The notes: generated by a model not told the origin, from the letters alone. DNA of 64,000 nucleotides from Clostridia bacterium (GCA_900769815.1 CAAGID010000018.1:1-64000), one strand, 5' to 3'. Positions 7,475 to 17,648 are shown, counted from the stretch's first letter. Made by a program: numbers and translations.

Positions 7475-9702
7475 GATATGCTTATATAATTGTTGACGTT
7501 CTTAATCAGGACGTTGATAGAATTTTTACATATTCCATCCCTGATGATTTGAATTATATTGTTGCAGGTTATCGTGTGCTTGTTCCTTTCGGACGTCAGG
7601 GAAATATAGAGGGAATTGTTATCGGTTTAACTGACGAAACTGACGTTCCTGCAAATAAAATTAAAGCAATTTTTTCTTGCCTTGACGAATATCCCGTTAT
7701 AACGGAAGAACAATTATTTATTGCTTCCTTTATAAAAAAGCAATACCACACAACTATGGCAGATGCCTTGCGTCTTTTTATACCGTCTGAGTTGAGAAGT
7801 GGCAGGGTAAAAACTAAATATATTCAAATGGTTAGATTGTCTGCTTCTAGCGAGCAGACTAATGTGGTTTTTGGTGCACTTCGTCCCGGAACGAAAGCGC
7901 ACAGAATTATTTCCGTATTATCCGAGTATGGCAATATAGAAAAATCAAGGCTCAATCATATTGTTGGTAATTGTTATGAACCATTAAAGAAACTCATTTC
8001 AGAGGGTATAGTTTCAGTTTATAATGAAGAGGCAAAAAGGTCGCCTTATCTTGATATTGCACCTGACAGAGCCCCTTGGCTTCAATTAAACCGCAAACAA
8101 AGGGAAGTATTAAATGAGATTTTAGGTAACAGTAATAAGTTTACTCCTTTTTTATTGCACGGTGTTACGGGAAGCGGTAAAACAGAAGTTTATATGCAAG
8201 CAATAAATAAGGTTGTTGAAAACGGTAAAACGGCTATAGTACTTGTTCCTGAAATTTCGTTAACGCCACAGATGGTCCTTAATTTCAGAAAGAAATTAGG
8301 TGATGGCGTTGCAATACTTCATAGTGCCTTAGGTGCAGGCGAAAGATATGATGAATGGAAACGTATTTTGACTGGACAGGCATCTATAGTTATCGGTGCC
8401 CGCTCGGCAATTTTTGCACCGTTAAAAAATATAGGTATAATTATTGTTGATGAAGAACATGAGAGCTCATATGTTTCTGAAACGCATCCACGTTATGATG
8501 CAATAGAGGTTGCGTTAAAACGAGGCGAATATAATAATTGCCCTGTGATTTTAGGCAGTGCAACGCCATCAGTAAGCAGATATTATAAAATGCGTAAGGG
8601 CGAATTCAAACTTCTTGAGATGCCTAAGCGTGCAAACGGTCATGAAATGCCTCCTGTTGAAGTGGTTGATATGACAGACGAGTTTTCAAAAGGAAATAAA
8701 ACTATTTTTTCTGAGAAACTTTATCTCTCGATGTGCGAAACGTTACTTAATGACCAACAAATAATGCTTTTTCTTAACAGACGAGGCTATTCAAGCTTCG
8801 TTATGTGCCGTGCTTGCGGAGAAACTATTTCTTGTGTGAATTGTGATGTATCATTAACTTATCATACTAGCGTTGATAAATTACGTTGCCACTATTGTGG
8901 ATATGAAATTCCTATGCCAAAGGTTTGTCCTTATTGCGGAAGTAAATTTATCAAGCAATTTGGTGCAGGAACGCAGAAGGTTGAAGAAGAATTTTTAAAA
9001 CTCTTTCCTGAGAAAAAAACAGTAAGAATGGACGTTGATACAACAAGGGGAAAGGATTCTCATTTTCACTTGTTAAAGCAATTATCCGATGGAACTGCCA
9101 GTGCACTTATAGGTACGCAGATGATTGCTAAAGGTCATGATTTTCCTAACGTTACTCTTGTAGGCGTCATTGCTGCTGACGGTATGTTAAGAATGCCTGA
9201 TTATAAAAGCCGTGAAAGGACGTTTTCCCTTATTACACAGGTTTCGGGCAGGGCAGGTCGTGCAGAAGCTTCGGGCAAAGTAATTGTGCAAACGTATGCA
9301 CCACAGCATTTTGTAATAGAGTGTGCTAAAAATCACAATTATATAGGTTTTTATGAAAAAGAAATTGAGCAAAGAAAGGCAATGTGGTATCCGCCGTTCT
9401 CAAGAATTATAAGACTACTTTACATTTCTGAAGATGCTGAAAAAGCTTATGAGGGCTCATTGCGTGCTTATGATAAAATACGTGCGTTATTACTTCCTAT
9501 AAAGGATAAGATTATATATTCTGAACGCTCTCAGGCCCCTATAGGCAGAATTCAGGAAATGTACAGACATCAGGTTTTAATTAAAATTAAAGAATTTGAC
9601 GGCATAGAGAATTATGTTGACCGTATTTTTGATGAAATCAACGGCATAGCTACAAAAGATTTATACTGTGACGTTCAAATAAATCCCATAAGTTTATTTT
9701 GA
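7471..9702 (+). CDS. priA: Primosomal replication restart helicase PriA
   Basis: A 743-residue superfamily 2 helicase that reloads the replisome at stalled forks. It has an N-terminal 3' DNA-binding domain, then Walker A (HGVTGSGKTEVY), DEEH box (IVDEEHES), two zinc sites formed by eight cysteines (CRAC, CVNC, CHYC, CPYC, from about residue 445), and motifs V/VI (GTQMIAKGHDFP, SGRAGRA). The start overlaps the rpoZ stop (ATGA), which suggests translational coupling. Length is typical. Confidence 0.96.
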   Translation: MRYAYIIVDVLNQDVDRIFTYSIPDDLNYIVAGYRVLVPFGRQGNIEGIVIGLTDETDVPANKIKAIFSCLDEYPVITEEQLFIASFIKKQYHTTMADALRLFIPSELRSGRVKTKYIQMVRLSASSEQTNVVFGALRPGTKAHRIISVLSEYGNIEKSRLNHIVGNCYEPLKKLISEGIVSVYNEEAKRSPYLDIAPDRAPWLQLNRKQREVLNEILGNSNKFTPFLLHGVTGSGKTEVYMQAINKVVENGKTAIVLVPEISLTPQMVLNFRKKLGDGVAILHSALGAGERYDEWKRILTGQASIVIGARSAIFAPLKNIGIIIVDEEHESSYVSETHPRYDAIEVALKRGEYNNCPVILGSATPSVSRYYKMRKGEFKLLEMPKRANGHEMPPVEVVDMTDEFSKGNKTIFSEKLYLSMCETLLNDQQIMLFLNRRGYSSFVMCRACGETISCVNCDVSLTYHTSVDKLRCHYCGYEIPMPKVCPYCGSKFIKQFGAGTQKVEEEFLKLFPEKKTVRMDVDTTRGKDSHFHLLKQLSDGTASALIGTQMIAKGHDFPNVTLVGVIAADGMLRMPDYKSRERTFSLITQVSGRAGRAEASGKVIVQTYAPQHFVIECAKNHNYIGFYEKEIEQRKAMWYPPFSRIIRLLYISEDAEKAYEGSLRAYDKIRALLLPIKDKIIYSERSQAPIGRIQEMYRHQVLIKIKEFDGIENYVDRIFDEINGIATKDLYCDVQINPISLF

Positions 9703-9712
9703 GGTGTAAAAA

Positions 9713-10168
9713 ATGGCAATAAGAAATATTTTAAAAGATACAGAACCTCTTTTAAGAAAAAAATGTCGTGAAGTTGAAGTTATTGATGATAAGATAATTA
9801 CTCTTCTTGATGATATGAAGGAAACGTTGGCGGTTGCACAGGGCGTTGGTCTTGCAGCACCACAGGTAGGCATTTTAAGACGAGTTATTATCGTTGATAC
9901 CGGTGACGAGATTCTTGAACTTATAAATCCGGTTATTACAAAGCAAATCGGTCATCAGGATAGTCTTGAAGGCTGTCTCAGTGTACCGGGAATTCGCGGT
10001 CATGTTGACAGACCTAAAAAGGTTACAGTTCAGGGCTATGACCGTGAAGGCAATTTAATGGAATACAAGGCACAAGATTTTGTAGCAACAATTTTCTGTC
10101 ATGAAACGGACCATTTAGACGGAATCTTGTTTGTTGATAAGGCAACGGGATGTGGCAGAGATGATTGA
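9713..10168 (+). CDS. def: Peptide deformylase
   Basis: A 151-residue metalloenzyme that removes the formyl group from nascent N-formyl-methionine. All three family motifs are present: GVGLAAPQVG, EGCLSVPG (metal-binding Cys), and HETDH (two metal-binding His and catalytic Glu; the residue before the motif is Cys rather than the usual Gln). It overlaps the start of fmt by 8 bases, so the enzyme that adds the formyl group and the one that removes it are co-expressed. Confidence 0.95.
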   Translation: MAIRNILKDTEPLLRKKCREVEVIDDKIITLLDDMKETLAVAQGVGLAAPQVGILRRVIIVDTGDEILELINPVITKQIGHQDSLEGCLSVPGIRGHVDRPKKVTVQGYDREGNLMEYKAQDFVATIFCHETDHLDGILFVDKATGCGRDD

Positions 10169-11099
10169 TATTGTTTTTTTAGGTACGCCTGATTTTGCAG
10201 TACCTTCCTTAAAAGCACTTGTTGAAAACGGATACAACGTTAAGGCTGTTTTTACTCAGCCTGACAGACCAAAGGGCAGAGGCAATAAAGTTCAGTTTTC
10301 GCCTGTTAAAGAGTATGCTTTATCCCAAAATATCCCTGTTTATCAACCTGATAAAATTAGAAGAGAAGAGAATGCAAAAATCCTAAAAGATTTAAAGCCT
10401 GACCTTATGATAACTGCTGCATTCGGACAGATTCTTTCAAAGGAAAATCTTGAGTCTGCACCCTTAGGCTGTATCAATGTGCACGGCTCACTTCTTCCTA
10501 AATACAGAGGTTCATCTCCCATTCAATGGGCAGTAATTAACGGCGAAAAAACAACGGGAATTACAACTATGTATACTGACATCGGCGTTGACTGCGGAGA
10601 TGTAATTTTAAAAAAAGAAATTAGTATTGGCGAAAATGAAACAGCAGGAGAGTTGTTTGATAGATTAGCAATTCTCGGGGCAGAAACCTTATTAGAAACA
10701 CTTAAGCTTGTTGAAGCAGGTAAGGTTCAGCGTACACCTCAGAATGAAAGTGAAGCAACACATTATCCTATGCTGGATAAAGCAATGGGGTTAATAGATT
10801 TTAATAAAGATGCTGAGGATATTAAAAATCTTGTAAGAGGTTTAAATCCTTGGCCTGTTGCGTGGACAAAATGTGCTGATGAAATTATAAAAATATATTC
10901 GGTTTCAGTTGTTGATGAAAAATCTGATTTAAACCCTGGTCAAATAATTTGTGCAGATAGCAAAAACGGCTTAAAAGTAAAGTGCGGTAACGGTGTTATT
11001 TCCATTGACGTTTTGCAGCTTTCAGGTAAAAAAGCAATGGAGTCAAAGACCTTTTTCGTTGGAAATAAATTGAAGGCAGATAAATTTACAAATGAGTGA
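10161..11099 (+). CDS. fmt: Methionyl-tRNA formyltransferase
   Basis: A 312-residue enzyme that formylates initiator Met-tRNA with 10-formyl-tetrahydrofolate. It shows the N-terminal Rossmann signature (VFLGTPDFAVPSL), the folate/catalytic block (NVHGSLLPKYRGSSPIQWA with catalytic Asn and His), and a C-terminal OB-like domain. ATG 10161 starts the conserved MIDIVFLGTP; an upstream in-frame ATG (10131) would add non-conserved residues from within def. It overlaps def and rsmB at its two ends. Confidence 0.95.
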   Translation: MIDIVFLGTPDFAVPSLKALVENGYNVKAVFTQPDRPKGRGNKVQFSPVKEYALSQNIPVYQPDKIRREENAKILKDLKPDLMITAAFGQILSKENLESAPLGCINVHGSLLPKYRGSSPIQWAVINGEKTTGITTMYTDIGVDCGDVILKKEISIGENETAGELFDRLAILGAETLLETLKLVEAGKVQRTPQNESEATHYPMLDKAMGLIDFNKDAEDIKNLVRGLNPWPVAWTKCADEIIKIYSVSVVDEKSDLNPGQIICADSKNGLKVKCGNGVISIDVLQLSGKKAMESKTFFVGNKLKADKFTNE

Positions 11100-12381
11100 T
11101 GACAAAGCAAGGCTTCAGGCATTTTATTTGCTTGACGATATTATACAAAATAAAAAATATGCAAATCTTACGTTGAAAAATTCTCTTAGCAATTTTGACA
11201 CCCGTGATAAAGCATTTATTTGTGCACTTGTTTACGGTACGTTAGACAAGATGATTAGTATTGATTATATTATCTCTCTTTTTGCTAAAGGAAAAATAAA
11301 TTCCAAAATAAGAAATATTCTTAGGATGGGCGTATATCAGATACTTTACTTAAGCAAAGTGCCTGATAATGCCGCAGTTTCAACAAGCGTCGATATTGCA
11401 CAGAAAATCGGAAAAGGTATGCTTAAAGGCTACATTAACGGTGTTTTAAGAAACGTTGCCCGTAATAAAAATAATATTGAATATCCCAAAGAAAAAAGTA
11501 GGTGTTTATCGGTTAAATACAGCTATCCCGAGTTTTTTGTTAAGGAACTCATCGATGACATAGGATATTCTGAATGTGAGAATTTTCTCAAGTATGATGA
11601 AAATCACAAAACGTGTATTCGTGTTGATTTAAATAAGGCTGATTTTAAAGAAACAAAGGAAAAACTTTCAGGCTCCGACAGTATTTATTTCGATAATTGC
11701 TTTTATATAAATGGCGAACCTAAACTTTTAAAAGACGGTGTTTGTTCAGTTCAGAGTGAGGCGTCTGTTGCGGTAGTAAAGGCACTTTCACCCCAAAAAG
11801 GCGATGAGATTCTTGATTGTTGTGCTGCACCCGGAGGTAAAACTGTGTATATTGCTTCCTTAATGCAAGAGGGCAGTATTCTTGCTTTTGATAAGCATCC
11901 TCATAGAGTTGAATTGATTAAAAACAATGCTTTAAGATGCAGTTATGATAAAATTATTAAAGCTGAGACTTTTGATATGCTTAATATTTTTTCAGATAAA
12001 AAGTTTGATAAGGTTCTTGTTGATGCACCTTGTAGCGGTATGGGCGTAGTAGGACAAAAACCTGAAATTAAGAATTCCGTTACACCAGAAGGCTTTTTGG
12101 AACTTCAAAGCATGCAGAAAAAGATTTTGCAAAATGCATCTTTATGCGTAAAAAAAGGTGGTATTCTTGTATACAGTACTTGCACAATTCGCAAACAGGA
12201 AAACATTTTACTTATAAAAGAATTTTTAAAAAACAATAAGGATTTTGAATTATGTTCTCTTGAGGGGCTTTTTTCTGAAAAATTTGAAAAGGGCCGTAAC
12301 CTTAAAAAGGGCTATATTCAGCTTTATCCACATAAAGATTTAACCGATGGATTTTTTATTGCAAGGATGAAAAAAATTTGA
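11092..12381 (+). CDS. rsmB: 16S rRNA (cytosine-967-C5)-methyltransferase RsmB
   Basis: A 429-residue enzyme with an N-terminal NusB-like RNA-binding domain (about residues 1-130) and a C-terminal SAM-dependent methyltransferase domain. The latter has the SAM loop (CCAAPGGKT), the motif IV cysteine (DAPCSGMG) and the second catalytic cysteine (YSTCTI). It overlaps fmt by 8 bases and rlmN by 4. The fmt-rsmB-rlmN order is common in Clostridia, often with a zinc protease between fmt and rsmB that is absent here. Confidence 0.95.
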   Translation: MSDDKARLQAFYLLDDIIQNKKYANLTLKNSLSNFDTRDKAFICALVYGTLDKMISIDYIISLFAKGKINSKIRNILRMGVYQILYLSKVPDNAAVSTSVDIAQKIGKGMLKGYINGVLRNVARNKNNIEYPKEKSRCLSVKYSYPEFFVKELIDDIGYSECENFLKYDENHKTCIRVDLNKADFKETKEKLSGSDSIYFDNCFYINGEPKLLKDGVCSVQSEASVAVVKALSPQKGDEILDCCAAPGGKTVYIASLMQEGSILAFDKHPHRVELIKNNALRCSYDKIIKAETFDMLNIFSDKKFDKVLVDAPCSGMGVVGQKPEIKNSVTPEGFLELQSMQKKILQNASLCVKKGGILVYSTCTIRKQENILLIKEFLKNNKDFELCSLEGLFSEKFEKGRNLKKGYIQLYPHKDLTDGFFIARMKKI

Positions 12382-13418
12382 AACTTTTAGATATGAACTT
12401 TGAAGAAATACAAGAACTTGTACTATCTTCGGGACAGCCTAAATATAGGGCACAACAATTATATTCAGGAATTCAAGCAGGAAAACAAATTGATAAAATC
12501 AACATTCCTAAAGAGCTTAAAGAATTTTTAAAGGAAAAGGGTTTTAATCTTGGCGGTGTAAAAATACATCAAAAATTTATTTCTCAGCTTGACGGAACAA
12601 TTAAATATCTCTATGAACTTGAAGACGGCAACATAATTGAAGGTGTACTTATGAAATATAAGTACGGAAATACTTTATGCGTATCCACTCAGGTTGGTTG
12701 TAGAATGGGATGTGCTTTTTGTGCTTCTACCATTGGCGGACTAATTCGTAATTTGACCGCAGGCGAAATTTTAGGGCAGGTTATTGCAGTTAATAATGAA
12801 AACAAAACTGAAGAAAGCCGCGGAGTTACGAACATTGTTCTTATGGGAAGCGGTGAGCCTTTAGATAACTATGATAACGTTATTAAATTTCTTAAGCTTG
12901 TTTCTGATGAAAAGGGCTTGAATATTTCGATGCGGAATATTTCTCTTTCAACTTGCGGTATTGTACCTAAGATTATTGAACTTGCAAAAGAAAAATTAGG
13001 TATAACGCTTTCATTGTCTTTACACGCACCTGATGATGAAATGCGTAAAACAATAATGCCTATATCAAAGGCATATAATTTAAAAGAAACAGTTGATGCG
13101 ATGCGTCAGTACGTTAAAATAACGGGACGTCGTGTAGTTTTTGAATATGCACTTATAAAGAATAAAAATGATACTAAAGAATGTGCAGAAAAACTTGCAA
13201 AATTAATAAAAGGTATGCAATGTCATATAAATCTTATTCCTCTTAATTCTGTTCACGAAAGCGGTTTAATTGGTTCGGGACAGGATAACGTTAAAAATTT
13301 TAAGAATTATCTTGAAAAAAACGGTATATCTGTAACTGTCAGACGTGAGATGGGTGCGGATATATCAGGCGCTTGCGGACAATTACGAAGGAGCTACTTA
13401 AAAAAGGAGGATTTTTAA
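12378..13418 (+). CDS. rlmN: 23S rRNA/tRNA adenine-C2 methyltransferase RlmN (radical SAM)
   Basis: A 346-residue radical SAM enzyme that methylates C2 of adenosine 2503 in 23S rRNA and of A37 in some tRNAs. It has the iron-sulfur motif CRMGCAFC (CX3CX2C), the GxGEP segment (MGSGEPLDNY), and the C-terminal catalytic Cys in SGACGQL. The start is TTG in a TTGA overlap with the rsmB stop, supported by AAGGATG about nine bases upstream. Its stop overlaps the prpC start (TAATG). Confidence 0.95.
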   Translation: MKLLDMNFEEIQELVLSSGQPKYRAQQLYSGIQAGKQIDKINIPKELKEFLKEKGFNLGGVKIHQKFISQLDGTIKYLYELEDGNIIEGVLMKYKYGNTLCVSTQVGCRMGCAFCASTIGGLIRNLTAGEILGQVIAVNNENKTEESRGVTNIVLMGSGEPLDNYDNVIKFLKLVSDEKGLNISMRNISLSTCGIVPKIIELAKEKLGITLSLSLHAPDDEMRKTIMPISKAYNLKETVDAMRQYVKITGRRVVFEYALIKNKNDTKECAEKLAKLIKGMQCHINLIPLNSVHESGLIGSGQDNVKNFKNYLEKNGISVTVRREMGADISGACGQLRRSYLKKEDF

Positions 13419-14143
13419 TGCAATACTTCGGTTTAAGTAACAAAGGAATGGTTCGTGGAAGTAACGAAGACTTTTTTCATGTACCGCAAAATACGGAAGA
13501 AAACAAATTTTTTATAGTTGCTGACGGTATGGGCGGAGAAAATGCAGGCGAGGTTGCAAGCTGTCTTGCAGTTTCAAGTGCCGCAGTGTATCTCAGTGAA
13601 CATATTGATAAAGAAAAGGATATGGCAATTCTATTGAGAAAGGCACTGAATTATGCAAATAAAACAGTGTTTAAAACATCGCAGGCGGATAAAGCATATT
13701 CGTCAATGGGAACGACTATGGTTTGTGCCGTTGTAAAGGATGAATATGTTTTTATTGCAAACGTGGGCGACAGTAGATGCTATTCTTTTTCAGATAACCA
13801 ACTTGAACAAATAAGCATTGACCATTCATTTGTCCAAGAAATGGTTGATAAAGGATTACTGACTAAAGAAGAAGCCGAGCATCATCCCAATAAAAATCTT
13901 ATTACTAGGGCAATTGGTGTTGCAAAATTTGTTGATGTCGATGTCTTTATGCACAAATGGAAAAAAGGCGATAAAATTTTGTTGTCCAGCGACGGCTTAA
14001 CTGGTATGGTTGAAAAAAATAAAATTATTGAAATTTTAAATGAAAATTCGAATTGTGAAACAGCAGTAAAAAAACTAATTGAATCTGCAAATGGGGCTGG
14101 TGGCGTAGATAATATTACTGCAGTTCTTATTTGCAAGGATTAA
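13418..14143 (+). CDS. prpC: PP2C-family Ser/Thr protein phosphatase PrpC/Stp
   Basis: A 241-residue metal-dependent phosphatase that counters the PASTA kinase encoded next door. PP2C motifs seen: RGSNEDFF (metal Asp), DGMGGENAGE, STGTTM-like SSMGTTMV, NVGDSRCY, and C-terminal GGVDNITAVL. ATG 13418 is chosen because AAGGAGG ends seven bases upstream and the N-terminus MQYFGLSNKG matches the family. Longer upstream starts run inside rlmN. The prpC-prkC-rsgA-rpe order matches B. subtilis. Confidence 0.94.
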   Translation: MQYFGLSNKGMVRGSNEDFFHVPQNTEENKFFIVADGMGGENAGEVASCLAVSSAAVYLSEHIDKEKDMAILLRKALNYANKTVFKTSQADKAYSSMGTTMVCAVVKDEYVFIANVGDSRCYSFSDNQLEQISIDHSFVQEMVDKGLLTKEEAEHHPNKNLITRAIGVAKFVDVDVFMHKWKKGDKILLSSDGLTGMVEKNKIIEILNENSNCETAVKKLIESANGAGGVDNITAVLICKD

Positions 14144-14156
14144 GGAGAGAATATTT

Positions 14157-16118
14157 ATGGTCAACGACATAATTGACGGAAAATATCAGCTAATTTCAAA
14201 GATTGGCAGTGGCGGTACGAGCGTTGTTTATAAGGCTTTGCGTTTAGCCGACAACAAAACTGTAGCCATTAAAATAGTAAAAGAAGGTCTTGAAAATAAC
14301 AAAGAAAATGAGCGTCACTTCTATCTTGAGATAGAGGCTCTTTATAAAATGTCTCATAGAAATATAAGACGTATTCTTGCTACAGGTCAATGGAATGAAT
14401 CCCTTTATATGGTAACTGAATATATTGATGGAAAAACTCTTAAAGAAATAATTGCCGAAGGAAACATGACTTTAAAAGAATCTGTTGACTATGCATTACA
14501 GATTGTTGCAGGTATTGAACATGCACATCGTAAAAATATAATTCATCGAGATATCAAGCCTCAGAATGTTATTGTTGCAAATGATGGAACCGTTAAAATT
14601 GTTGATTTTGGTATTGCAAGAATGACAAGTCAAACAACAAGAACTATGACAGGAAAAGATGTTGTAGGAAGTGTACATTACCTTTCACCGGAACAGGCAA
14701 AAGGCACACAAGTTGACCATAGAAGTGATATATATTCATTTGGCATTCTGTTATATGAAATGTTTACGGGGAAGGTGCCTTTTGAAGGAACAGAGGCCGT
14801 TTCTATTGCAATGCGTCATATTAATCAGATTCCTGAACCGCCTCAAAGTATTAATACACAGTTATCTTCGGGTCTAAATGATATTATAGTAAAGTGCATA
14901 CAAAAAGATCCGGAAAATAGATATCAAACCGCTTCAGAACTAAGAGAAGACCTTTTGTTGTATGTTGCTAATCCTCAAGGTTTTTCTGTGATAAAAGCGG
15001 AAAACTTGCAGGGCAGGGAAAAACTAAAAGATATTGATATTGAAAAAGAAAAAAAATCTTTATCGGTTCGTGAATACGTTATGACAGAAGAAAATGAACC
15101 TTCTTCCCTTGATCGACGTAGCAAAATAAAAGAGAATAAAAAAAGAGTAAAAAGCAAACACCTTAAAAATTTATTTATTATTGGGCTATGTTCTCTTTTA
15201 GTGATACTGTTGACTGTTTTTGCAATAAATATCATTCCAAAACTTATTTTTGACGCTCAGAAATATGAAAGCAAATATATCCCCGATGTAAGCGGTAAAA
15301 CTAAAGATGCTTCCGTACAAATATTAAAAAATACAGGGTTTTTAAAAACGAAGTTTCTTTCGGAAGAATCAAATGTAATTGAAGAAGGTTTAGTTATAAG
15401 AACAGAACCCCAAAACGGTAATATAGTTGAAGTTGACAAGGAAGTTACTATATATATAAGTAGCGGACCTGAACGTGTCACTGTTAAAAATGTTGTGGGA
15501 AAAACAGAAGAAGAAGCAAAAAATATTCTTACAGAACAAGGTTTCACTGTAAAAACTTCATATGTTAAGAACACGGATGTGGAGGAAGGAACAGTAGTAG
15601 AACAAAGCAATACCACTACTGTTGTCAAATTCGGAGATACCATTACAATTTCCGTTGCTAAAAAAGAAACAATGAAAAAAATTACAGTTCCTGATTTAAT
15701 GGGAATGAAGGATATTGATGAAATTAAAAACAAAATAATTTCTGCAGGTTTTAAAGTAGGAAACTATAAAGAAACTGCTGTTTCAAATTCATCATCTGCA
15801 GGAGTAAGCTGGCAAAGTATTACTGCAGGAAAGGAATATTCATATCTAATTGGAACTGAACCGCCTTCAATCCAGATTGATTTTGAAATTAATGTGGCTA
15901 ATAAGTGTGTTTACGAATTTGAAACGCCTGATGGTCAAAAGAAAGATTTTAATTTGATTATTTATAATTCTTCTGGAGAACAGGTGGATGAACGAAATTT
16001 TTCATCAACAAATAATGTAGTATTCGAATTTTCTGCAGTTGAAGAAGGTTCGTATACCTTTGAACTTTATGTGGATAACCAGCTTGTTGATAAGAAAACA
16101 CTAAATACAGGAAACTAA
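14157..16118 (+). CDS. prkC: PASTA-domain Ser/Thr kinase PrkC
   Basis: A 653-residue membrane kinase that senses cell-wall muropeptides and phosphorylates division, wall and translation proteins; in spore formers it can trigger germination. Cytoplasmic kinase domain (about residues 1-280): glycine loop GSGGTSVVY, VAIK lysine, HRDIKPQN, DFGIAR, SPEQAKG. A lysine-rich linker leads to one transmembrane segment (about 337-360). Outside are two clear PASTA repeats and a third that is degenerate, then about 100 residues resembling a beta-sandwich (starts near TEPPSIQIDF). That C-terminal extension is not part of the basic family plan but is seen in clostridial homologues. Confidence 0.94.
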   Translation: MVNDIIDGKYQLISKIGSGGTSVVYKALRLADNKTVAIKIVKEGLENNKENERHFYLEIEALYKMSHRNIRRILATGQWNESLYMVTEYIDGKTLKEIIAEGNMTLKESVDYALQIVAGIEHAHRKNIIHRDIKPQNVIVANDGTVKIVDFGIARMTSQTTRTMTGKDVVGSVHYLSPEQAKGTQVDHRSDIYSFGILLYEMFTGKVPFEGTEAVSIAMRHINQIPEPPQSINTQLSSGLNDIIVKCIQKDPENRYQTASELREDLLLYVANPQGFSVIKAENLQGREKLKDIDIEKEKKSLSVREYVMTEENEPSSLDRRSKIKENKKRVKSKHLKNLFIIGLCSLLVILLTVFAINIIPKLIFDAQKYESKYIPDVSGKTKDASVQILKNTGFLKTKFLSEESNVIEEGLVIRTEPQNGNIVEVDKEVTIYISSGPERVTVKNVVGKTEEEAKNILTEQGFTVKTSYVKNTDVEEGTVVEQSNTTTVVKFGDTITISVAKKETMKKITVPDLMGMKDIDEIKNKIISAGFKVGNYKETAVSNSSSAGVSWQSITAGKEYSYLIGTEPPSIQIDFEINVANKCVYEFETPDGQKKDFNLIIYNSSGEQVDERNFSSTNNVVFEFSAVEEGSYTFELYVDNQLVDKKTLNTGN

Positions 16119-16123
16119 TTTTT

Positions 16124-17011
16124 ATGGATAATTTAGGAATGATACTAAAATGTGTTGCAGGAGTTTATGACGTTCTTATTGGTAACACGGTTTATAGTGC
16201 CTATGCAGCAGGTAAATTCAGAAATCAAAAAATTTCGCCATTGGTAGGAGATAACGTTTTAATTAAATTTTCTGAACGTGAGGGCGAAAAAAATCTTATT
16301 ACAGAAATTCAAGAGCGAAAAAATGCGTTATTAAGACCTTCCGTCGCAAATATAAATACTTTGCTTATAACTTTTGCAGTAAAGAAACCAAATCCTGATT
16401 TAAAGCTTGTAGATCAACTGATATGTTACTGCCGAATGCTTGATATTGAGCCTGTTATATGTATAAACAAAAGCGATTATGATATTTCTTTTGCAAATGA
16501 ATTGTGTGAACAATATAAAAAAAGCAATATACGGGCATTTATTACAAGTGCTGACTCAAATACAGGAATTGAAGAATTAAAAGAAAGTATCAAAAAAGGT
16601 ATTACTTGTTTTTGCGGACAGTCTGCGGTTGGTAAATCTTCTTTAACAAATCTGATTATTGGCAAAAAAATATTTGAAACAGGCGGATTAAGCAAGAAAA
16701 CTGAAAGAGGAAAACATACTACAAGACATTGTGAATTGGTTTCCTTCGGACAGGATAAGTGGCTTGTTGATACTCCGGGATTTTCTTTATTGGAAGCACC
16801 TGAGCTTTCGCCTGAAGATTTTAAAGATTTATATACGGAATTTTTTGATTATTCCAACGAGTGCAGGTTTATCGGATGTAATCATATAAATGAGCCTGAT
16901 TGTGCTGTAAAACAAGCGGTAAGCGACGGAAAACTTTCTGAGGAACGCTATGAACGCTATAAGGAATTATATTTAGAAGTAAATGAAAAATGGAGGAAAA
17001 GATATGATTAA
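16124..17011 (+). CDS. rsgA: Ribosome small subunit GTPase RsgA
   Basis: A 295-residue circularly permuted GTPase that acts late in 30S maturation. An N-terminal OB fold is followed by the G motifs in permuted order: NKSD (G4), GQSAVGKSSL (G1) and DTPGF (G3). A C-terminal zinc site follows (CRFIGCNH...C). It sits between prkC and rpe, with the start ten bases from AGGAAAC-like sequence, and overlaps rpe by eight bases. Confidence 0.95.
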   Translation: MDNLGMILKCVAGVYDVLIGNTVYSAYAAGKFRNQKISPLVGDNVLIKFSEREGEKNLITEIQERKNALLRPSVANINTLLITFAVKKPNPDLKLVDQLICYCRMLDIEPVICINKSDYDISFANELCEQYKKSNIRAFITSADSNTGIEELKESIKKGITCFCGQSAVGKSSLTNLIIGKKIFETGGLSKKTERGKHTTRHCELVSFGQDKWLVDTPGFSLLEAPELSPEDFKDLYTEFFDYSNECRFIGCNHINEPDCAVKQAVSDGKLSEERYERYKELYLEVNEKWRKRYD

Positions 17012-17648
17012 GATTTCACCAAGTATTTTAGCTGCTGATTTTGCAAAAATGGGAGAACAGGTTGCTTTTATTGATAAGTGCGGTGCAGATATGATTCACT
17101 GTGACGTTATGGACGGAATGTTTGTTCCCAATATTTCTTTCGGACCTGATATGATTAAGGCATTTAGAAGACATACGGATAAGCCTTTAGATGTTCATCT
17201 TATGATTGATAAGCCCGAGCGTTATATTGATAATTTTGTTGAAGCAGGTGCCGACTATATAACAATTCATTATGAGGCATCTCCTCATCCTCACAGAACT
17301 CTTGGATATATTCGTTCAAAAGGTGTTAAGGCAGGGATTGTTTATAATCCCGGTACTCCTTTGGATTCATTAAAACATCTTATTGATATGATTGATATGG
17401 TTCTTTTAATGTCTGTTAACCCCGGTTTTGGAGGTCAGAAGTTTATTCCGTCAGTTCTTGATAAACTTAAGGAAGCAAAAGAGATAATCGGCGACAGAGA
17501 TATTTTATTAGAAGTTGATGGTGGCGTTAACGAACAGAATGCATCGGCTATTATTGAAGCAGGAGCTAATGTTCTTGTTGCAGGCAGCAGCGTATTTTCT
17601 TCGTCTAATCCTGCAGAAGCAATTAAAAATTTAAGAAATAATATGTAA
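17004..17648 (+). CDS. rpe: Ribulose-phosphate 3-epimerase
   Basis: A 214-residue TIM-barrel enzyme of the pentose phosphate pathway that interconverts ribulose 5-phosphate and xylulose 5-phosphate. Signatures: SILAADFAKM, HCDVMDGMFVPNISFGP (metal His/Asp), DVHLMI, MSVNPGFGGQKF, and EVDGGVN. ATG 17004 is set by GGAGG six bases upstream. It closes the run that begins at yicC, since a terminator-like hairpin follows directly. Confidence 0.95.
   Translation: MIKISPSILAADFAKMGEQVAFIDKCGADMIHCDVMDGMFVPNISFGPDMIKAFRRHTDKPLDVHLMIDKPERYIDNFVEAGADYITIHYEASPHPHRTLGYIRSKGVKAGIVYNPGTPLDSLKHLIDMIDMVLLMSVNPGFGGQKFIPSVLDKLKEAKEIIGDRDILLEVDGGVNEQNASAIIEAGANVLVAGSSVFSSSNPAEAIKNLRNNM

Noticed and set aside
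15257..15733. 158-codon open frame on the - strand within prkC
   Set aside because: It is the antisense of the PASTA region, rich in Ser/Thr/Val from the complementary codon bias, with no ribosome binding site and no recognisable domain.
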